Source: Dentipellis sp. KUC8613 | Lineage: Eukaryota > Basidiomycota > Agaricomycetes > Russulales > Hericiaceae | Direction of reading: 5' to 3' | DNA: 64,000 bases | Assembly (NCBI GenBank): GCA_002286715.1 | Contig: NSJX01000021.1 | Location: 317,905-381,904, forward strand | Shown here: piece after piece, positions 1 to 11,924 of the stretch | Layout of the letters: each line of letters opens with the position of its first letter | Numbering within the stretch: position 1 is the stretch's first letter | Program-made: the position numbers and the translations under genes | The notes under the pieces: model-generated | The model's input: the letters and a program-made list of their open reading frames with translations, nothing else | Told to the model about the DNA's origin: nothing | The model's database searches: none

Positions 1-1867
1 GGCTATCATCGCACAACTTGTCCTCCCAAGCCTATTCACCCGCCGGTGATGTCCGCAGCGTCAGCGTAACGGTCAAGCAGGCCAACGCGTTGCTCGATGC
101 CGATTACTCCATGTTCACCGATCAGAAGTCTGGGATGCGAGCCATGCGCACGCTCTCGTACTCTGTTCCCAATGAGCTCAAGGAACACGTCAATGTTGTG
201 TATCCGACGACGAGGTGCGGCATAGCCGTGATGTCTGATCACACGCGGATGGCTGATCTTCACGATTGTGCAGCTTCCCGGCTCCGCTTGCAAGGTCTGC
301 GAAAGGTTCCCCGCCCAGCAAGTCGGCAGCTGCGAATTTCGATGCTTCAAGTGTGGCCACAGCTCCTGAATCCTGCGCGACGTCATTCAACCCCTCATGC
401 GCGCAGCAGATGTACGGGATACCTACTCGCCCTGCAACTCAACCCTCGAACCGGCTGGGCGTTATCGGGCTGGCTAGCGAATGGATCTCCAATACCGATT
501 TGCAGGTAGGTGGAAGTCCCATTCGCTGATTTTATCATCGCCGAAGTAGCATTCCTTTAGATGTTTTTGACGAAATATCGCCCGGATTTACCAGCGTCGA
601 CGAGCTATCAGGTTGTCTCCATCAGCGGTGGTGTGAACAACCAGAGCGGACCCGGAGAAGAAGCTGTAAGCCATTTTGTGATACATGGCCTCTTGTTCAT
701 TTTATTCATCCCATTCCTGCGAACACACAACAGGATCTGGACTCTCAATACACGATCGGACTCGCATCTGGTGTCCCGGTCGAATTCCTTACAGTCGGAC
801 AAGCTGCTGATGATCCCTCTGATGAATCGTTCACAAAGATGGTAGACGGGCTCCTGAATATCACAGACTTGCCTTCCGTCTTGAGCATCAGCTATGCCCT
901 GCCGGAGGTGTTCACTGACTTTGCTAATGCTAAGTAATTGACATCGTCATTTTCTGATTCAGCGCTAGCACTTATTTCTGATTTCTGCTTCCAGCCACGT
1001 CTGCAACGCCTTCGCCCAGCTCGGGGCCCGTGGAGTCTCCATCTTCGTTGGTTCTGGCGACTGGGGCATCACTGGCGGAGAGGACCCCAACCTGTGCCGC
1101 ACCTTCATCGCCATGGCGCCCAGCTCTTGCCCATAGTGCGCACACTCCTACATTATTTCTTCACACTGACTCTTGAGCACTCACCCCGCCGTTCCATTCT
1201 CATCCGATCTTTCAGCATCACATCCGTCGGCGGTACCCAAGGCGTCAACCCCGAAGTCGCGTGGGACGAAGTGGAGCTGGACGAGGCATCCGGCAGCGGC
1301 TTCTCGAGCTTCTTCCCAATCCCCGCGTACCAGCAGGCCGACGTCCTCGCGTACCAGAAGACGCTCCCGGCGTCGTACGACGGGCTCTACAACAAGACCG
1401 GGCGCGCGTTCCCCGACGTGTCCGCACGCGCGACGCTGGTCGACTTCGTATGGGAGGCGCAGTACATGCAGATCAACGGGACGAGCGCGGCGACGCCCGT
1501 GCTGGCGAGCGTTGCGGCGCTGCTGAATGACGAGCTCGTCGCGGCGGGGAAGAGCCCGATTGGGTTTATGAACCCGTTTATTTATGCGAATAAGGATGCG
1601 TTCAATGATATCACTAGCGGTGAGTCGCATGCATCTTCCATTTGGACACCTTTGAGTATGCTTATCCGGGCCGTTCTTCTCATAGGCAGCAATCCGGCAT
1701 GCAATACGAACGGATTTCCGGCCATCCAAGGGTGGGACGCGGTGCGTAGTGTTTGGCTGTGCTCCTCGCTGGCCCTTTTGCTAATCTGGATCCGCTTGGA
1801 ATTGTCGAAGATCACCGGCGTGGGGACACCTGCCTATTCAAAGCTCAAGACTGCACTCGGACTATGA
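1..1867 (+). CDS. Sedolisin-family (S53) secreted serine peptidase, tripeptidyl-peptidase type, 5'-truncated by the window
   Basis: Serine-carboxyl peptidase that removes tripeptides from protein N-termini in acid medium outside the cell (family knowledge). The N-terminus and signal peptide lie off the window. Eight exons give one continuous frame: 3-214, 274-505, 561-665, 734-933, 995-1135, 1216-1619, 1686-1741, 1811-1867. The first holds a pro-kumamolisin-like propeptide segment ending in VVYPTT. The S53 catalytic set is complete: Glu and Asp four residues apart in E-A-D-L-D across the 665/734 junction, the oxyanion Asp in GSGDWG, and Ser in NGTSAATP. The C-terminal Ca-site region (DITSG...GVGTP) is present, so the enzyme is probably active. 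The stop is 72 bp from the stop of the convergent membrane-protein gene. Family assignment is firm; the subfamily is not. Confidence 0.93.
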
Positions 1868-1939
1868 ACTTGTAATTTTGTACCCACAACCTATCTGCCT
1901 GTGTCATATCCCTGCTATCACACCTGAATCCGTCCGTTG

Positions 1940-3263
1940 TCAAATATGGGGTATCAACGTCGTCCACCGCACCGTCTGAAACACGCCCGCAGGCAAGCTC
2001 CTCAGCCCAATAAACATTTCCACCAGAATTATCAGCCGGGTCGCGATGTGGGCGAACAGGAGTAGCATGAGCCACGCGGTCAGGTTCCTGTTGTAGTACC
2101 AGATGAGCACGAGAGAGACGGTGCCCGCGGTGACGCAGACGACGGAATCGATGCGCCAGAGCCACATCTCGGCGCGCGAGGGGAAGGCGAAGTTCCACGC
2201 GAGACAGTGCCAGATGCCGTAGACAGGCGACGCGACCGCGAAGACCAGGTAGACGATGGTCCTTTCGTATTCTATGCTCAGCGCGGCCGCCCACGATATA
2301 TTGGGCGCTGGTATTGGGGTATTGCTATCGTTGGGGATCGTGCTGCGCTGTCTTTCCAGATCAACGAGCTCGTTGTTTCGATCGTTCGCATGGTCCTCTT
2401 CGGCTCGGATTATGCATTCGTGAGACCCGCTCGTGCTTCCCGCATGGTCCTCAGCATTGTTCGTTGTTGTCAGTGGTGTCAATTCCACTGCAGACCGCAC
2501 AGATGGGATGGCTCCCGCACTGGCAGCTGCGCCCGCCTTGGGTTGCAGGACGGTATACGTGCGGATGTCCTTAGGCTTGTGCCACTGAAAGCCGTAGGCC
2601 GCCACCGTGATGAACGCGTATCCGACGGTGCCGAGCTCCAGCGTCGACATCGGGAGGCCCTCGACCGTGCGCGCGAGGCACTGCACCATCAGCCATACGA
2701 CCTGGACGCACGCGATGAACTTCGCGAGCGCGTCCGCCTTGCTGCGGTCCCACAGCGCTTGCACGTCGGACGGCACGGGGTCGATCGCGCCGCTGCGCAT
2801 GAGCGCAAGCACCCGCGTGGCGTCGACGACCTGCCCGTCGTACACGTACCCGTTCATGACGGCGAAGTACCCGTCCGTGAGCGTCCACGCGCACGCGGGG
2901 AACGCGGCGTTGACGTCGCGCACGACGTTGTGCACCTCGAGGAACTCGGAGACGGCGATCGCGAGGATCACCTCGGGAGTGATGAGCATGACGAGCGCAA
3001 GCATGGCTTTGCTTAGGAGGACTTCCTGGTCGGCATGGCGGAGGCTCTTGGGAGTGTGCACGTCCGGGTGAATGGACGTCCAGGTGCAGATGATGATCGT
3101 GGAGACGCAGGCCCAGAGGATGTCGAGCGTGCCGCGGGTGGAGGGCCCCGCCACGAAGCCGCGCATGTCTGTGGCGGATTGAGATATGGGTGCCTGGTTA
3201 TGGTGTACATGTGCATGAGTATGGGCTATAGTCAAAGTTCGAATTCCTAGGTGTGTTTACCAT
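1940..3263 (-). CDS. Multi-pass membrane protein of unknown function, family copy 1
   Basis: Function unknown. Proposed CDS is complement(1940..3193, 3261..3263), about 418 residues. The first exon is just the ATG at 3263-3261, followed by a 67-nt GTAAAC...CCAG intron. About six hydrophobic segments are visible, with a charged, low-complexity loop in the middle. The N-terminus carries DMRGFVAGPSTRGT, then Trp/Cys-rich text ending in WTSIHP. The C-terminus ends GVFQTVRWTTLIPHI. Both ends recur in the copies at 27.1-28.3 kb and 42.6-44.0 kb. No catalytic motif is recognised. From memory, similar multi-copy proteins occur in other Agaricomycetes without annotation. A longer reading that starts upstream inside the intron would need a TTG start, so the spliced ATG is preferred. 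Confidence 0.8.
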
Positions 3264-4274
3264 TAAAGATTAGTCCAATTAGTTGTCGAGGGAAGGACCA
3301 TAAGTCCACGAACAAGCTAATCGGAGGGCGTCAGCAGCAGCTAAGACAGTACATGTAGTAGTCTACTCACGTACCAGGGTTGCGTTGAAGGGGGGTTCGA
3401 AGTTGTCAGCGGATGACGAGGAGACGCAGGGTCGTCATGGAGCGGGAGATAATAGGAACAAGGCACACATGCCCATCATCAAGCAAGTACACAGTTTTAT
3501 ATTATTCGCAGGTGCGTGTGGTGTTTGTATGTGTGTCACATTTGCGATTGCGCATGCAGTGCAGAACAAACGACAGTCGACGCGCCGAGATCTAGAGTTG
3601 TTGTTTGTTCTAGCTAAGGCGGGGCCCTGAGACATGTGACAAGTCCGATGCCCATGCTCCTTCTGCCTTTGGCGGGCTATACTCAATATTAAAAAAGTCG
3701 AGTAAAAATCGTAGCTGGTTGCAGGAGGCCTACACTCTGCAGATCGATGGTGATTCCCTCGCGTTTACACCGTGCCCACTGCCAAACCACCTATCATTCT
3801 GGAACGTTTCCGCGGCCCGTGCCAGTGTGACTCCAAGTCCAGAGGGCTCTGAGAAGTGCCCTGGCAGGAGCTTGGGCTGCCTGATAGCCGTATAAGGCCC
3901 GCCTTTCAATATGTCGATGCTTGTTTGTGAAGGGTAATCGTCGTCTACGATGGGAAGACGCCCAAGCATAAGAGGGCACGGTCTTCGCGATCGATTTACT
4001 CCAGAATTCAGAATTTATCGTCATAAAGTAAATGCAGCTACAGATAAGAAAGGGTCAGAAGCATGACATATCCGGATCTCGCAAATCGAAGAGTAGGTAA
4101 TAAAAGATGCGCAAGAAATAGGGCTCGCGAAGAGCATGGCGCGTAGAATGGCAGTAGATATAGATATGCATATGCTGGTATATCACGATCGTCCGTGGAT
4201 AACCTGTACTATCATAAAATGGCTTCAAAAATATCGGCGCGGGCACTCCAACGTAGATGGCATACCCAGAACGC
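3264..4274. other. Intergenic, with a possible gene remnant on the minus strand
   Basis: This holds the promoter of the membrane-protein gene and the 3' flank of the next minus gene. Within 4024-3732 (minus) two overlapping frames read like broken coding text: one gives a segment containing FWSKSIAKTVP, and the adjoining frame continues with LPIVDDDYPSQTSIDILKGG and beyond for about 75 codons. I could not assign a family. It may be a decayed gene, an unrecognised exon or chance. Confidence 0.3.
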
Positions 4275-5264
4275 TCAGAGCGCGATGTTCTCCTCATCGC
4301 TCCCCGCGCCGTCAACTTCGTCCTCCATCATCCTCCGCCTCTCCTGCGCCGCACTCCTCTTGGCAGACGCAGCAGGCGTCCCCGCTCCCGCACCAAGCCG
4401 CACCGACCTCCGCGGCGTCGCTTCATCGGCCTCGTTGCGCTCCTTCAGCCCCCGCGGCGTCGACCTGGCCCTCTTCCCGTCCAGCGCCTTCTTTCCATCA
4501 AGGGGCGCAGGTTCTGTGGCGGCCTTGCGCATGCGCCGCCGGGGCGGCAGGTTCTCCTTCTCTTCCTCCTTCCCTGGCGCTGGTTCCGGCGCAGTTATGA
4601 TGTCAGACGCGCGCAGTAGAGGGATGTGGGTGTCTTGGTACACGTCGAAGCCGGGGTAGTGTATGGAGAGGCGGTCCGGGGGCGGTGGCATCTCGCGCGG
4701 GATCATCAATGGCGCAGACGTAGATGGGCCTGCTGGGCTCGCAGCAGGCGCAGGCGCAGGAGCGGGAGCTGGTGTGGCAGATGCAGCACTCGGTCGTGGT
4801 GTCGATGGGGATTGTGACTGGACTGGCTGCTTGGTGGCAGACCTGGCCGCCAGCCGCGGCGACGTGCGCGTGCGACCATCAGATGTGCGACGTGAAGTCC
4901 TAGACGGGGTAGTTGGGCTTCGCGAGCCACCCGCAGACGCACTCTGCGGCGCGTCGGGCCTGAAGTCGAGTTTCCGCGCGGGGCTGTCCGGGCCCTTGAC
5001 GAGGTCGTGGAAGTACGTCGGTGCGAACCTGCCACTGCTGCGGGACGACGAGGGGAGGGGCGTCTTCGGTGGCGACAGAAGGCCCTCCTGCTCGAGTATG
5101 CGTCGTTTCGCAGGACTGAAGGGCGCTGGGCCCGTTGGGGACAAAGGCCGCTTGTTTGAGCCGGGCTGCTTGAATGGGCTCGTGGCATAGCGAGGAATGT
5201 TCGCGTCCGTCGGTGCTGGCAAGAAGCGTTCCAGAGGGAGATCAGCAAGTGGCGTGCGTCTCAT
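4275..5264 (-). CDS. Disordered Ser/Pro/Ala-rich nuclear-type protein, unknown function
   Basis: Single-exon gene of 329 residues. The start at 5264 (MRRTPLADLPLERF) is the first ATG of the frame's protein-like part; the upstream continuation of the open frame reads like 5' UTR. The protein is low in complexity and probably disordered. It has many Ser-Pro/Thr-Pro sites (for example LSPTGPAPFSPAKRR), a long Ala-Pro repeat near the middle, basic stretches resembling nuclear localisation signals (PPRRRMRK) and an acidic C-terminus ending EENIAL. The SP/TP density suggests a proline-directed kinase substrate such as a cell-cycle or chromatin protein; that is inference. The short segment SIHYPGFDVYQDTHIPLL is the most ordered-looking part and may be the conserved core. 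No recognised domain. Confidence 0.7.
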   Translation of the reverse strand: MRRTPLADLPLERFLPAPTDANIPRYATSPFKQPGSNKRPLSPTGPAPFSPAKRRILEQEGLLSPPKTPLPSSSRSSGRFAPTYFHDLVKGPDSPARKLDFRPDAPQSASAGGSRSPTTPSRTSRRTSDGRTRTSPRLAARSATKQPVQSQSPSTPRPSAASATPAPAPAPAPAASPAGPSTSAPLMIPREMPPPPDRLSIHYPGFDVYQDTHIPLLRASDIITAPEPAPGKEEEKENLPPRRRMRKAATEPAPLDGKKALDGKRARSTPRGLKERNEADEATPRRSVRLGAGAGTPAASAKRSAAQERRRMMEDEVDGAGSDEENIAL

Positions 5265-5637
5265 TGTTATAGATAGGCTGTTTAGTGCGAGAAAAGTGGT
5301 GAGTGAGGTGGGGAGCGCAGAGGTGGATGAAAAGAGGAGGACGAGGAGGAGATGATGGGAGACGCGAAGGGGATCAAAACGCGGTTGAAGACGCGTCGCG
5401 CCCCAATAATTTAACTGGCGCCCGCAAACAATGCACAAACAACGCGTCCTGTCACACCCGAGTCACACCGCACCTCGTTGCAATTGCCTTCCGCGAGAGT
5501 CAGACCAAACAATTCAACTTCAATCCAACAAAGTCCTGAGATAGCAGATTCACTATTTTCTACAAGCAGCACCTACACTAACTATCGTATCAAACACGAA
5601 TCCCAATAAATGCGAATAGCTCTAGATACTTTTACTT
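5265..5637. other. Intergenic between two minus-strand genes
   Basis: Promoter and 5' UTR of the Ser/Pro-rich gene and the 3' flank of the Pol I subunit gene. No ORF or structure worth reporting was seen. Confidence 0.6.
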
Positions 5638-8600
5638 TTACGCTGCGACTTCCGCCTGAGCAAGCGGTGCGACGATGTCGAAGACGCCCGTCCCGCTCAG
5701 ACTTGGCCGGCCCAGCACGAGGTTACTCGACGGAGTGCGGAGGTCGTCAAAGTCGCCGTACAGCGTCGCCTCGGACAAGAACGCTGCGGTGGTCTCGAAG
5801 GAGGCTTTTAGGAGTGGCGAAGGATGCATGCCTATGCCCTTGCGGTTGAATGGCTTGTATCCTCCCTCGAAGGTCTGCAACGTTCAAAGCGTTCAAAACA
5901 CCTGTGGCGGAAAGACGGGGAAAGGAAACTTACCATGTAGTCTGCGATCAGCTCCAAGTGGCGGATATCGACGTCGATGCTATACACTTTGAAGACGCCG
6001 CTGACTTCCTGCACAATCGCGGCACGCGCCATCTCGACACCATACGTGCACAGGATCGCGTAGATGTCGTTCGAGCGGATGTCGTGTTCATCAATCATGC
6101 TGTGTTCGCCGCTCGAGGCGAACTCCCACAGGCCTTTGAAGTTCGAGCCGTTGGTGGATATCTGCAATGAGTTGATGTAAGCATGAGGGTTATCAAGAGA
6201 TAATATAACTAGCTCTTACGTTGATAGAGCCATCCTTGTTCGAGTCCCGGATACGGAAGAGATCTGTGATGCCAGGAATCTCGCGAATGACAGTCTTCAA
6301 ACATGTCCGCTCGACGATCCCAACCAACAGAAGCTTGGGCATATCCGCGCCAAACTGATATCAAAAAAATATGAGATTCATATATCGGGGCAAGGTATCA
6401 GCAGACGAACCTCCAATTCGATGGTACAGCTTTCTGGATGGAAGACGAATGCCGTCGCATGCGAGAAGTTCTTCAAGAAGGCCTCCGATGTCTTCTCAAC
6501 CATCGCCTGCAAGCCCGCGTTCTTTTTCTTCTTCGCCTTCTTCGAGGGCTGATCCTCGTCCATCGCGCTCCCCGCATCCGACGCGTACGCCGCCTCGATC
6601 GCCGCCTCGTCCATCTCGCCCATCTCCTCATCCTCGTCTTCATCGTCGTCATCATCCTCGTACGACACCTGCTGCTTCGTCTGCTTCTTCCACTTTTCCT
6701 CCGTTGCATCGCCGTCGCCCACCTCGCTCTCCTCGTCCCCGTCCGCCGCACGGCGCCTCGCAGGGCGCTCCTCCGCGTCGTCCTCGTCCCCGCCCTCGCC
6801 GCCCTTGTCCGCTGCCGCCTTGCCCTTCCCGATCTCCGCGATCTGGCCCTTCAGGTCCGCGTCGAGCTTCTTCATCTCGACCTGGATCTCCTTCTTCAGC
6901 AGCATCGGGAAGCGCGTGCTGAACGCCGCGAGGATCTCCTCCGTCTCGACGCTGTACTCCGCCTTGTACTCCGCCTCGGGGAAGAACGTGAGATTGATCG
7001 TGAAGTGCTTGCTCCGCGCCTGGCCCTCCACGACGAGCCGCTCCGTGACTTGAACGGAGTCGACCACCTGCGAGAGCGCGAGCCGGCTGCCTTTGCGGCA
7101 GAAGGTGTCGATCTCCTCTTCGCTGTTGCCCGGTGTGACGGTCATGGTCATAGACGGCGTCTTGGGTTTTGTCGACGCCGTCATGACGATTTCTCGCAGA
7201 CGGGGAATACCGAGGGTGACGTTGGCCGCACCGTGACCTGAGCGACACGAATGAGACACAGGGTTCGATGAATAACACAGTGCCACTTACCGGCGAAATG
7301 GAACGTGTTGAGTGTCATCTGAGTAGACGGCTCGCCGATACTAATAAAAAATATCAGCACCTCGGCGCACAGCGGCGACGAATACGAGCTTACCCCTGTC
7401 CCGCAAGGAGACCCACGGCCTCGCCAGGATCGACAACGCTCCGCAGGTACTTGAGGTTCATGAGGTCCCTCAGGAGCGACGGGCGCAACAGCGGCTGCCT
7501 CCGCTTGATCTGCAGCTTGTTCTTGGTCGCCTTATCTTTGAGCAGCCCGTCCGGATTCGCCTTGATATACTCGTCCAGCTTCTCCGCGAACTTCTCCGAC
7601 GTGCTGCCCAAGTACTTCACCACGCTGTACAACGACATCGCCGTGTCATATTCGTCGCGCTCAGACACGCCGGAGCCCCCCTCGCGCACGGCGGAGCGCT
7701 TGAGCACCGTCTTCATGTGCTCGCGCGCGGTCACGTCGTCGAGGTACGCCATCGCGTTGCCGGGGCGGTACCTATTGATGAGCGACTTGGCATTCTGCGC
7801 GATGAACGCGAACTGGTACAGGTGCTTCTGCTTCGTGACGTCGAGCGCGTCGCCGCCGTAGTGGAACTGGTACACCGAGTCGTCGCTCCCGCGCACGGTG
7901 TTGTCGTAGTGCACGCGGAGGCCCTCGAGGTGCTTGATGAGCGAGCGCTGGAGGTAGCCCGAGCGCGACGTCTTGACGGCGGTGTCGATGAGGCCCTCGC
8001 GGCCGGCCATGCAGTGGAAGAAGAACTCCTGCGGCTTGATGCCCGTGAGGAAGCGGCTCGCGACGTACCCGCCCGCGATCGCGCGCGTCTCGAACGGCTT
8101 GAACGACGGCAGCGTCTTGCCGCTCACCATCACCGGCACACGGCGGCCCTCGAGCTCCTGCTGGCCGAGCCCGCACGAGATCTGGCGCGCGTTGACCGCG
8201 CTGCCCTTCGCGCCGGAGAGCGTCATCGCCTGCATGTGGTTGTGCGGGAATCTGCGCAGCAGCCCGTGCGGCATGACCGCCTTCTCGATCGCCTCGCTCA
8301 GCTTGCTCATCTTCGACTTGACGGACATGTCCAGCCCCGCCATCTTGTCGTCGTCGCGCAGCACGTCCTGCAGGAGCGCCTTGAGCGCCGCGGGCCGCTC
8401 CGCCGCCGGCGTGTCCTTGAGCGACGGGAAGTTGTCGACCGCGCCCTCCGTGCCGAGGTGCTCGCCCTGCGCCAGGAGCTCGCGCCGCTTCGCGTCGCCG
8501 GCTGCGGTCAGCGCGAGGTCATCCATGCGGCACGTGAACGCGCGGTGCTGCATGAACTTGGTGAACAGCCGGCTGAGGATGCCCAGCAGGCGCCCCGCCG

Positions 8601-11600
8601 CGTCCGCGCCGTAGAGCTCGTACACGGAATGCACGAGGCCGAACTCGGTCGCGCCGAACGCGGACTTGTCGAGCACGCCGCTGAGCAGCTCGCCGTCCAT
8701 GAAGATCACCTTGTCTTCGGCCGAGCCTTTGCCCCACGCGGAGCCGGGGACCTTGGTTTTGGCGTGCAAGTTGAGGCCTTCCGCGGTGCTTGGCGTGATG
8801 TTCAGTAATACGGTCGAGATCTGCAAAAGGTGAGAAACTTGATAAAATGCATGATAATATGCAGAAGGGTCATACGATTTGCTTCCCAGTCCACAACGGC
8901 TTTGGTTTCCATATTGTTGGCGGCATCGTCTGCAATCGGCCACTATGATGCGAGTTCTCGTCTTCGGGACGCACGGCGCCGTACAGCAGCTGGAAGTACT
9001 CTTCGCGGGTGAAGAACGCGTCCTGGCACGTCATCCAGACGCCGGCGACGACATGGTCCTGGATGAGACCTCGCAGCGGCTTTCCGGACGTGGGCACGAG
9101 GTACTGGTTGTCGGTGTTGGCGATGAACATCGCTTCCGCGCGCGCAACCTCGTTTTCTAGCGGTGTAAAGTGAGGATGTGCGACGCATCTTGGGGCAGAC
9201 GCTGAACTTACGGGGGAAATGGATGTTCATCTCGTCACCGTCGAAATCAGCTAAAACACACAAATGATGTCAGTCGATGCCCGTCCCACGGGCGCATTTA
9301 GACAATACCATTGTACGAGTTACTGCAAACACACGCCATCCCATCAGCCACCACCCAAACCGAACCACCCAAGACAACCCACTCACCAATTCGCATAATG
9401 CATCCTGATCGTCTTCTCGCCCTGCAGCACCCTTGCCTTGTGCGCCATCATACTCGGCTTATGCAGCGTCGGCTGGCGGTTCAGGATGAGCATGTCCCCG
9501 TTGCGCAGATGGCGGTACACCTTCTTGTTCACGGCGGGCGTGCGCGTGCGCAGGCCGACGAGCGTGCCCCCGCGCGCGTCCTCCTGCGGCGTGAGCAGCT
9601 GGTTCGCGATCGCCGTGCGCTCCTCCACCGTCTTCCTTTCCTAGCTCCGCGCCGTCCGCTCCGTCAGTACATGGCCGCGCGCGGGGGGGGAGGGGGGAAT
9701 GGACGCACGAGGTACACCTGCGTGCCGTCCTCGTACTCGACAATGGACGCGCCGGGGTAGGTCTTGGAGCCGTTGATCACGAGCTGGCGCATCTCGTGGA
9801 AGTTCGCGGGCGTGACGGGCTCGGGGAACGTCAGCTTGCGCGCGAAGACGGGCGGCACGCCGATCTCGTTCGGCTCGATGTTCACGTCGGGCGAGATGAC
9901 CGAGCGCGCGGCGTAGTTCACGCGCTTGCCCTGCGCGACGGCGACGACGTCACAAACAGGTCGTCAGACTCAGCTTGACGTGGGGACAGAGGGGAAAGAG
10001 GAGAAGGACGCACCATCATGTGTTTCCGGAAGAGCCCCTCCTTCTTCTCGAGCCCCTGCTTGATGCCCTGCGGCGGGAGCTTGCCCTGCCGCACCGGCGC
10101 CGGATTTTTGTTGCTGTCCATGAAGCTGTTCACGTCGACCTGCAGCTGTATCAGCGCCTCCAACAGCTGCCCAAACACGCGCCTGCGCGCCTCCGCATCG
10201 CCCTCCCCTTCCCCCTCCTCCCCCTCCTTCTTCTTCGCGCCCGCCGCCCGCATCGCCTCATTCAAATCGCGCAGCCGGTACGCAGTCGCAAGCACCTTCG
10301 CGAGCAGCTCGTTCTGCGGGTGCTCGAACATCATCTCGCCCATCGTCGCCGGCGGGCGGAAGCGCGTCGGCGCGACGGGCAGCACCGCGAGGAAGAACAT
10401 GTCCGCGTGCGCGCGCGCGCCCGGCGGCGCGAGCGGCCCGTGCCGCGCGAACAGCAGCGCGCACAGCGCGGGCTCGCGCGCGAAGAGCCGCCGCAGGTGC
10501 GCGCGGCACTCCTCCGGCGCGACGAGCCGCTCGTTGCGCCCGCGCGCGGTCTTGAGGCGCCCGCTGACCGCGCGCGGGAGCGCCTCGGTGCGCACTGGCG
10601 GGGGTGCGTCGGCGTCGGAGCCCGAGTCGTCGTCGTTGTCGGAGTAGGTGGGCTCGCCTTCGGGTTCGGGGGAGGATTTGTCTGAGTCGGAGTCGCTGTC
10701 GTCGTCAGATTGGGGGTTTGAGGCGGGCGCGGCGGCGCGCTCGCGCATGCGCTGGTGCCGCTCGGCAGCGAGCACGTCGGGGCGCTTCAGCCCGAGCGCA
10801 TCGTGCACGGCCTTCTGCTTCTGCGAGAGGTCAAACTCGACGATCTTCGTGCTCTCCTTGCCCTTCTGGTACGTGTACCCGTGCCTGTGCGCATCATCAG
10901 CCTCCGTGTTTCCCAAATTGCCCACCCGAGCAAGTAAAAAAGCAAGAAAACAAGAAAACAAGAAAGCAAGAAAGCAAGAAAGCAAGAAAGGAAGAAAGGA
11001 AGAGAGCAAAAGGGGTGGGCACTCACGCGCCGCAGTCCGCGTTCTGGCACTTCCTCACGCCCACGGCGGCCCTGAGGAACTCGACGATGGCGTCCTTGCG
11101 CGCCTGGTACACGAGGCTGTCCTTGTAGTCGTCGCGGCGGCTGCCCGACGCGCGGTGCAGGCACAGGAGCACGTACGCGTGCACGCGCGCCTCGAACGCC
11201 TCGAGCGTCTCCTCGGGCGTGTCGTCCGCCCCCTCATCGTCGTCCGCGAGGTCCGCCTTGCGCCGCGTCGCCATCCGGATGTCGTCCAGCCCCTTGGAGG
11301 CGTCGAGCAGGCCGTGCTCCAGGAGGCGCAGTTTTGCGGCGTATTTGATCACCTGGGTGTGCGCGGGCAGTCAGCGGTCAGCGGTCAGGGGGACGAGTGC
11401 GAGTGCGAAGAAATGGATGGCATAAGGGGGGGTGGAGGGGGTGGGTAGAGGAAGTGGGGTGAACGGAGAGGATGGAGGCGGGGAACGGGAAGGTCAGAAA
11501 CGCACCTGAGCCCGCGCAATCTTGAACTTATGGCAGAACATGCACGTCGCGCGCAGCAAGCTGAGGAGGTTCGTCATGAACAGCGGGTGGAACACCGGGC

Positions 11601-11924
11601 TCGGGAGCTCGATGTGGCCGAAGTGCCCCGGGCAGCTGAAGTAGTTCTGGTGGCACGTCGCGCATCTGCCCGAAGCACGTCAGATCACCGGGGCGCGGGA
11701 GGGGTGGAAAGGGAGAGCGAGAAGGAGAGAAGGACGCACAGATCGCCCTTATCCGACGGCCCGAGCGCAGGATCGTACAGCCCGCCGACATTCGGGCGAT
11801 TCAGGTCGTCGAGCAGCACGGGGTTCGTGATCTGCTTGACCGAGATGCGGCGCACGTCCGCGGTCGAGAGGAACGAGAAGGAGATGCTCGACACCGTCGA
11901 CGGGATCGCGTGCGAGATGTTCAT
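5638..11924 (-). CDS. RPA190: DNA-directed RNA polymerase I largest subunit (RPA190/RPA1)
   Basis: Catalytic largest subunit of Pol I, which makes the 35S/45S pre-rRNA in the nucleolus. It starts at 11924 ([13 protein letters not shown], matching the usual N-terminus with KQITNP). The zinc-binding clamp residues follow (CATCHQNYF...CPGHFGH, then C-x2-C and C-x4-C). Further conserved blocks are [12 protein letters not shown], the catalytic Mg motif [11 protein letters not shown] (about 9240), the trigger-loop/bridge-helix region with [18 protein letters not shown] (about 7950-8000), an acidic Asp/Glu insertion in the jaw (6530-6800) and a C-terminus with [11 protein letters not shown]. The [12 protein letters not shown] plus YGGDALDV text and the acidic jaw identify Pol I rather than Pol II or III. 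At least ten introns interrupt it; one carries a polypurine microsatellite. The 9630-9730 intron is GC-rich and its exact ends are uncertain. Confidence 0.95.
10932..11010. repeat. Imperfect polypurine microsatellite in an RPA190 intron
   Basis: On the plus strand the sequence is a run of AAGAAAGC/AAGAAAAC/AAGGAAG-type units over about 75 bp. On the transcribed strand it is CTTTCTTG repeats, giving a long pyrimidine tract just upstream of the 3' splice site near 10885. It lies inside the intron that joins the CGA and HGYTY codons of the Pol I gene. Confidence 0.85.

Noticed and set aside
7717..8808. 363-codon plus-strand ORF opposite the Pol I subunit
   Set aside because: It is a GC-rich antisense shadow; the minus frame carries conserved polymerase blocks over the same bases.
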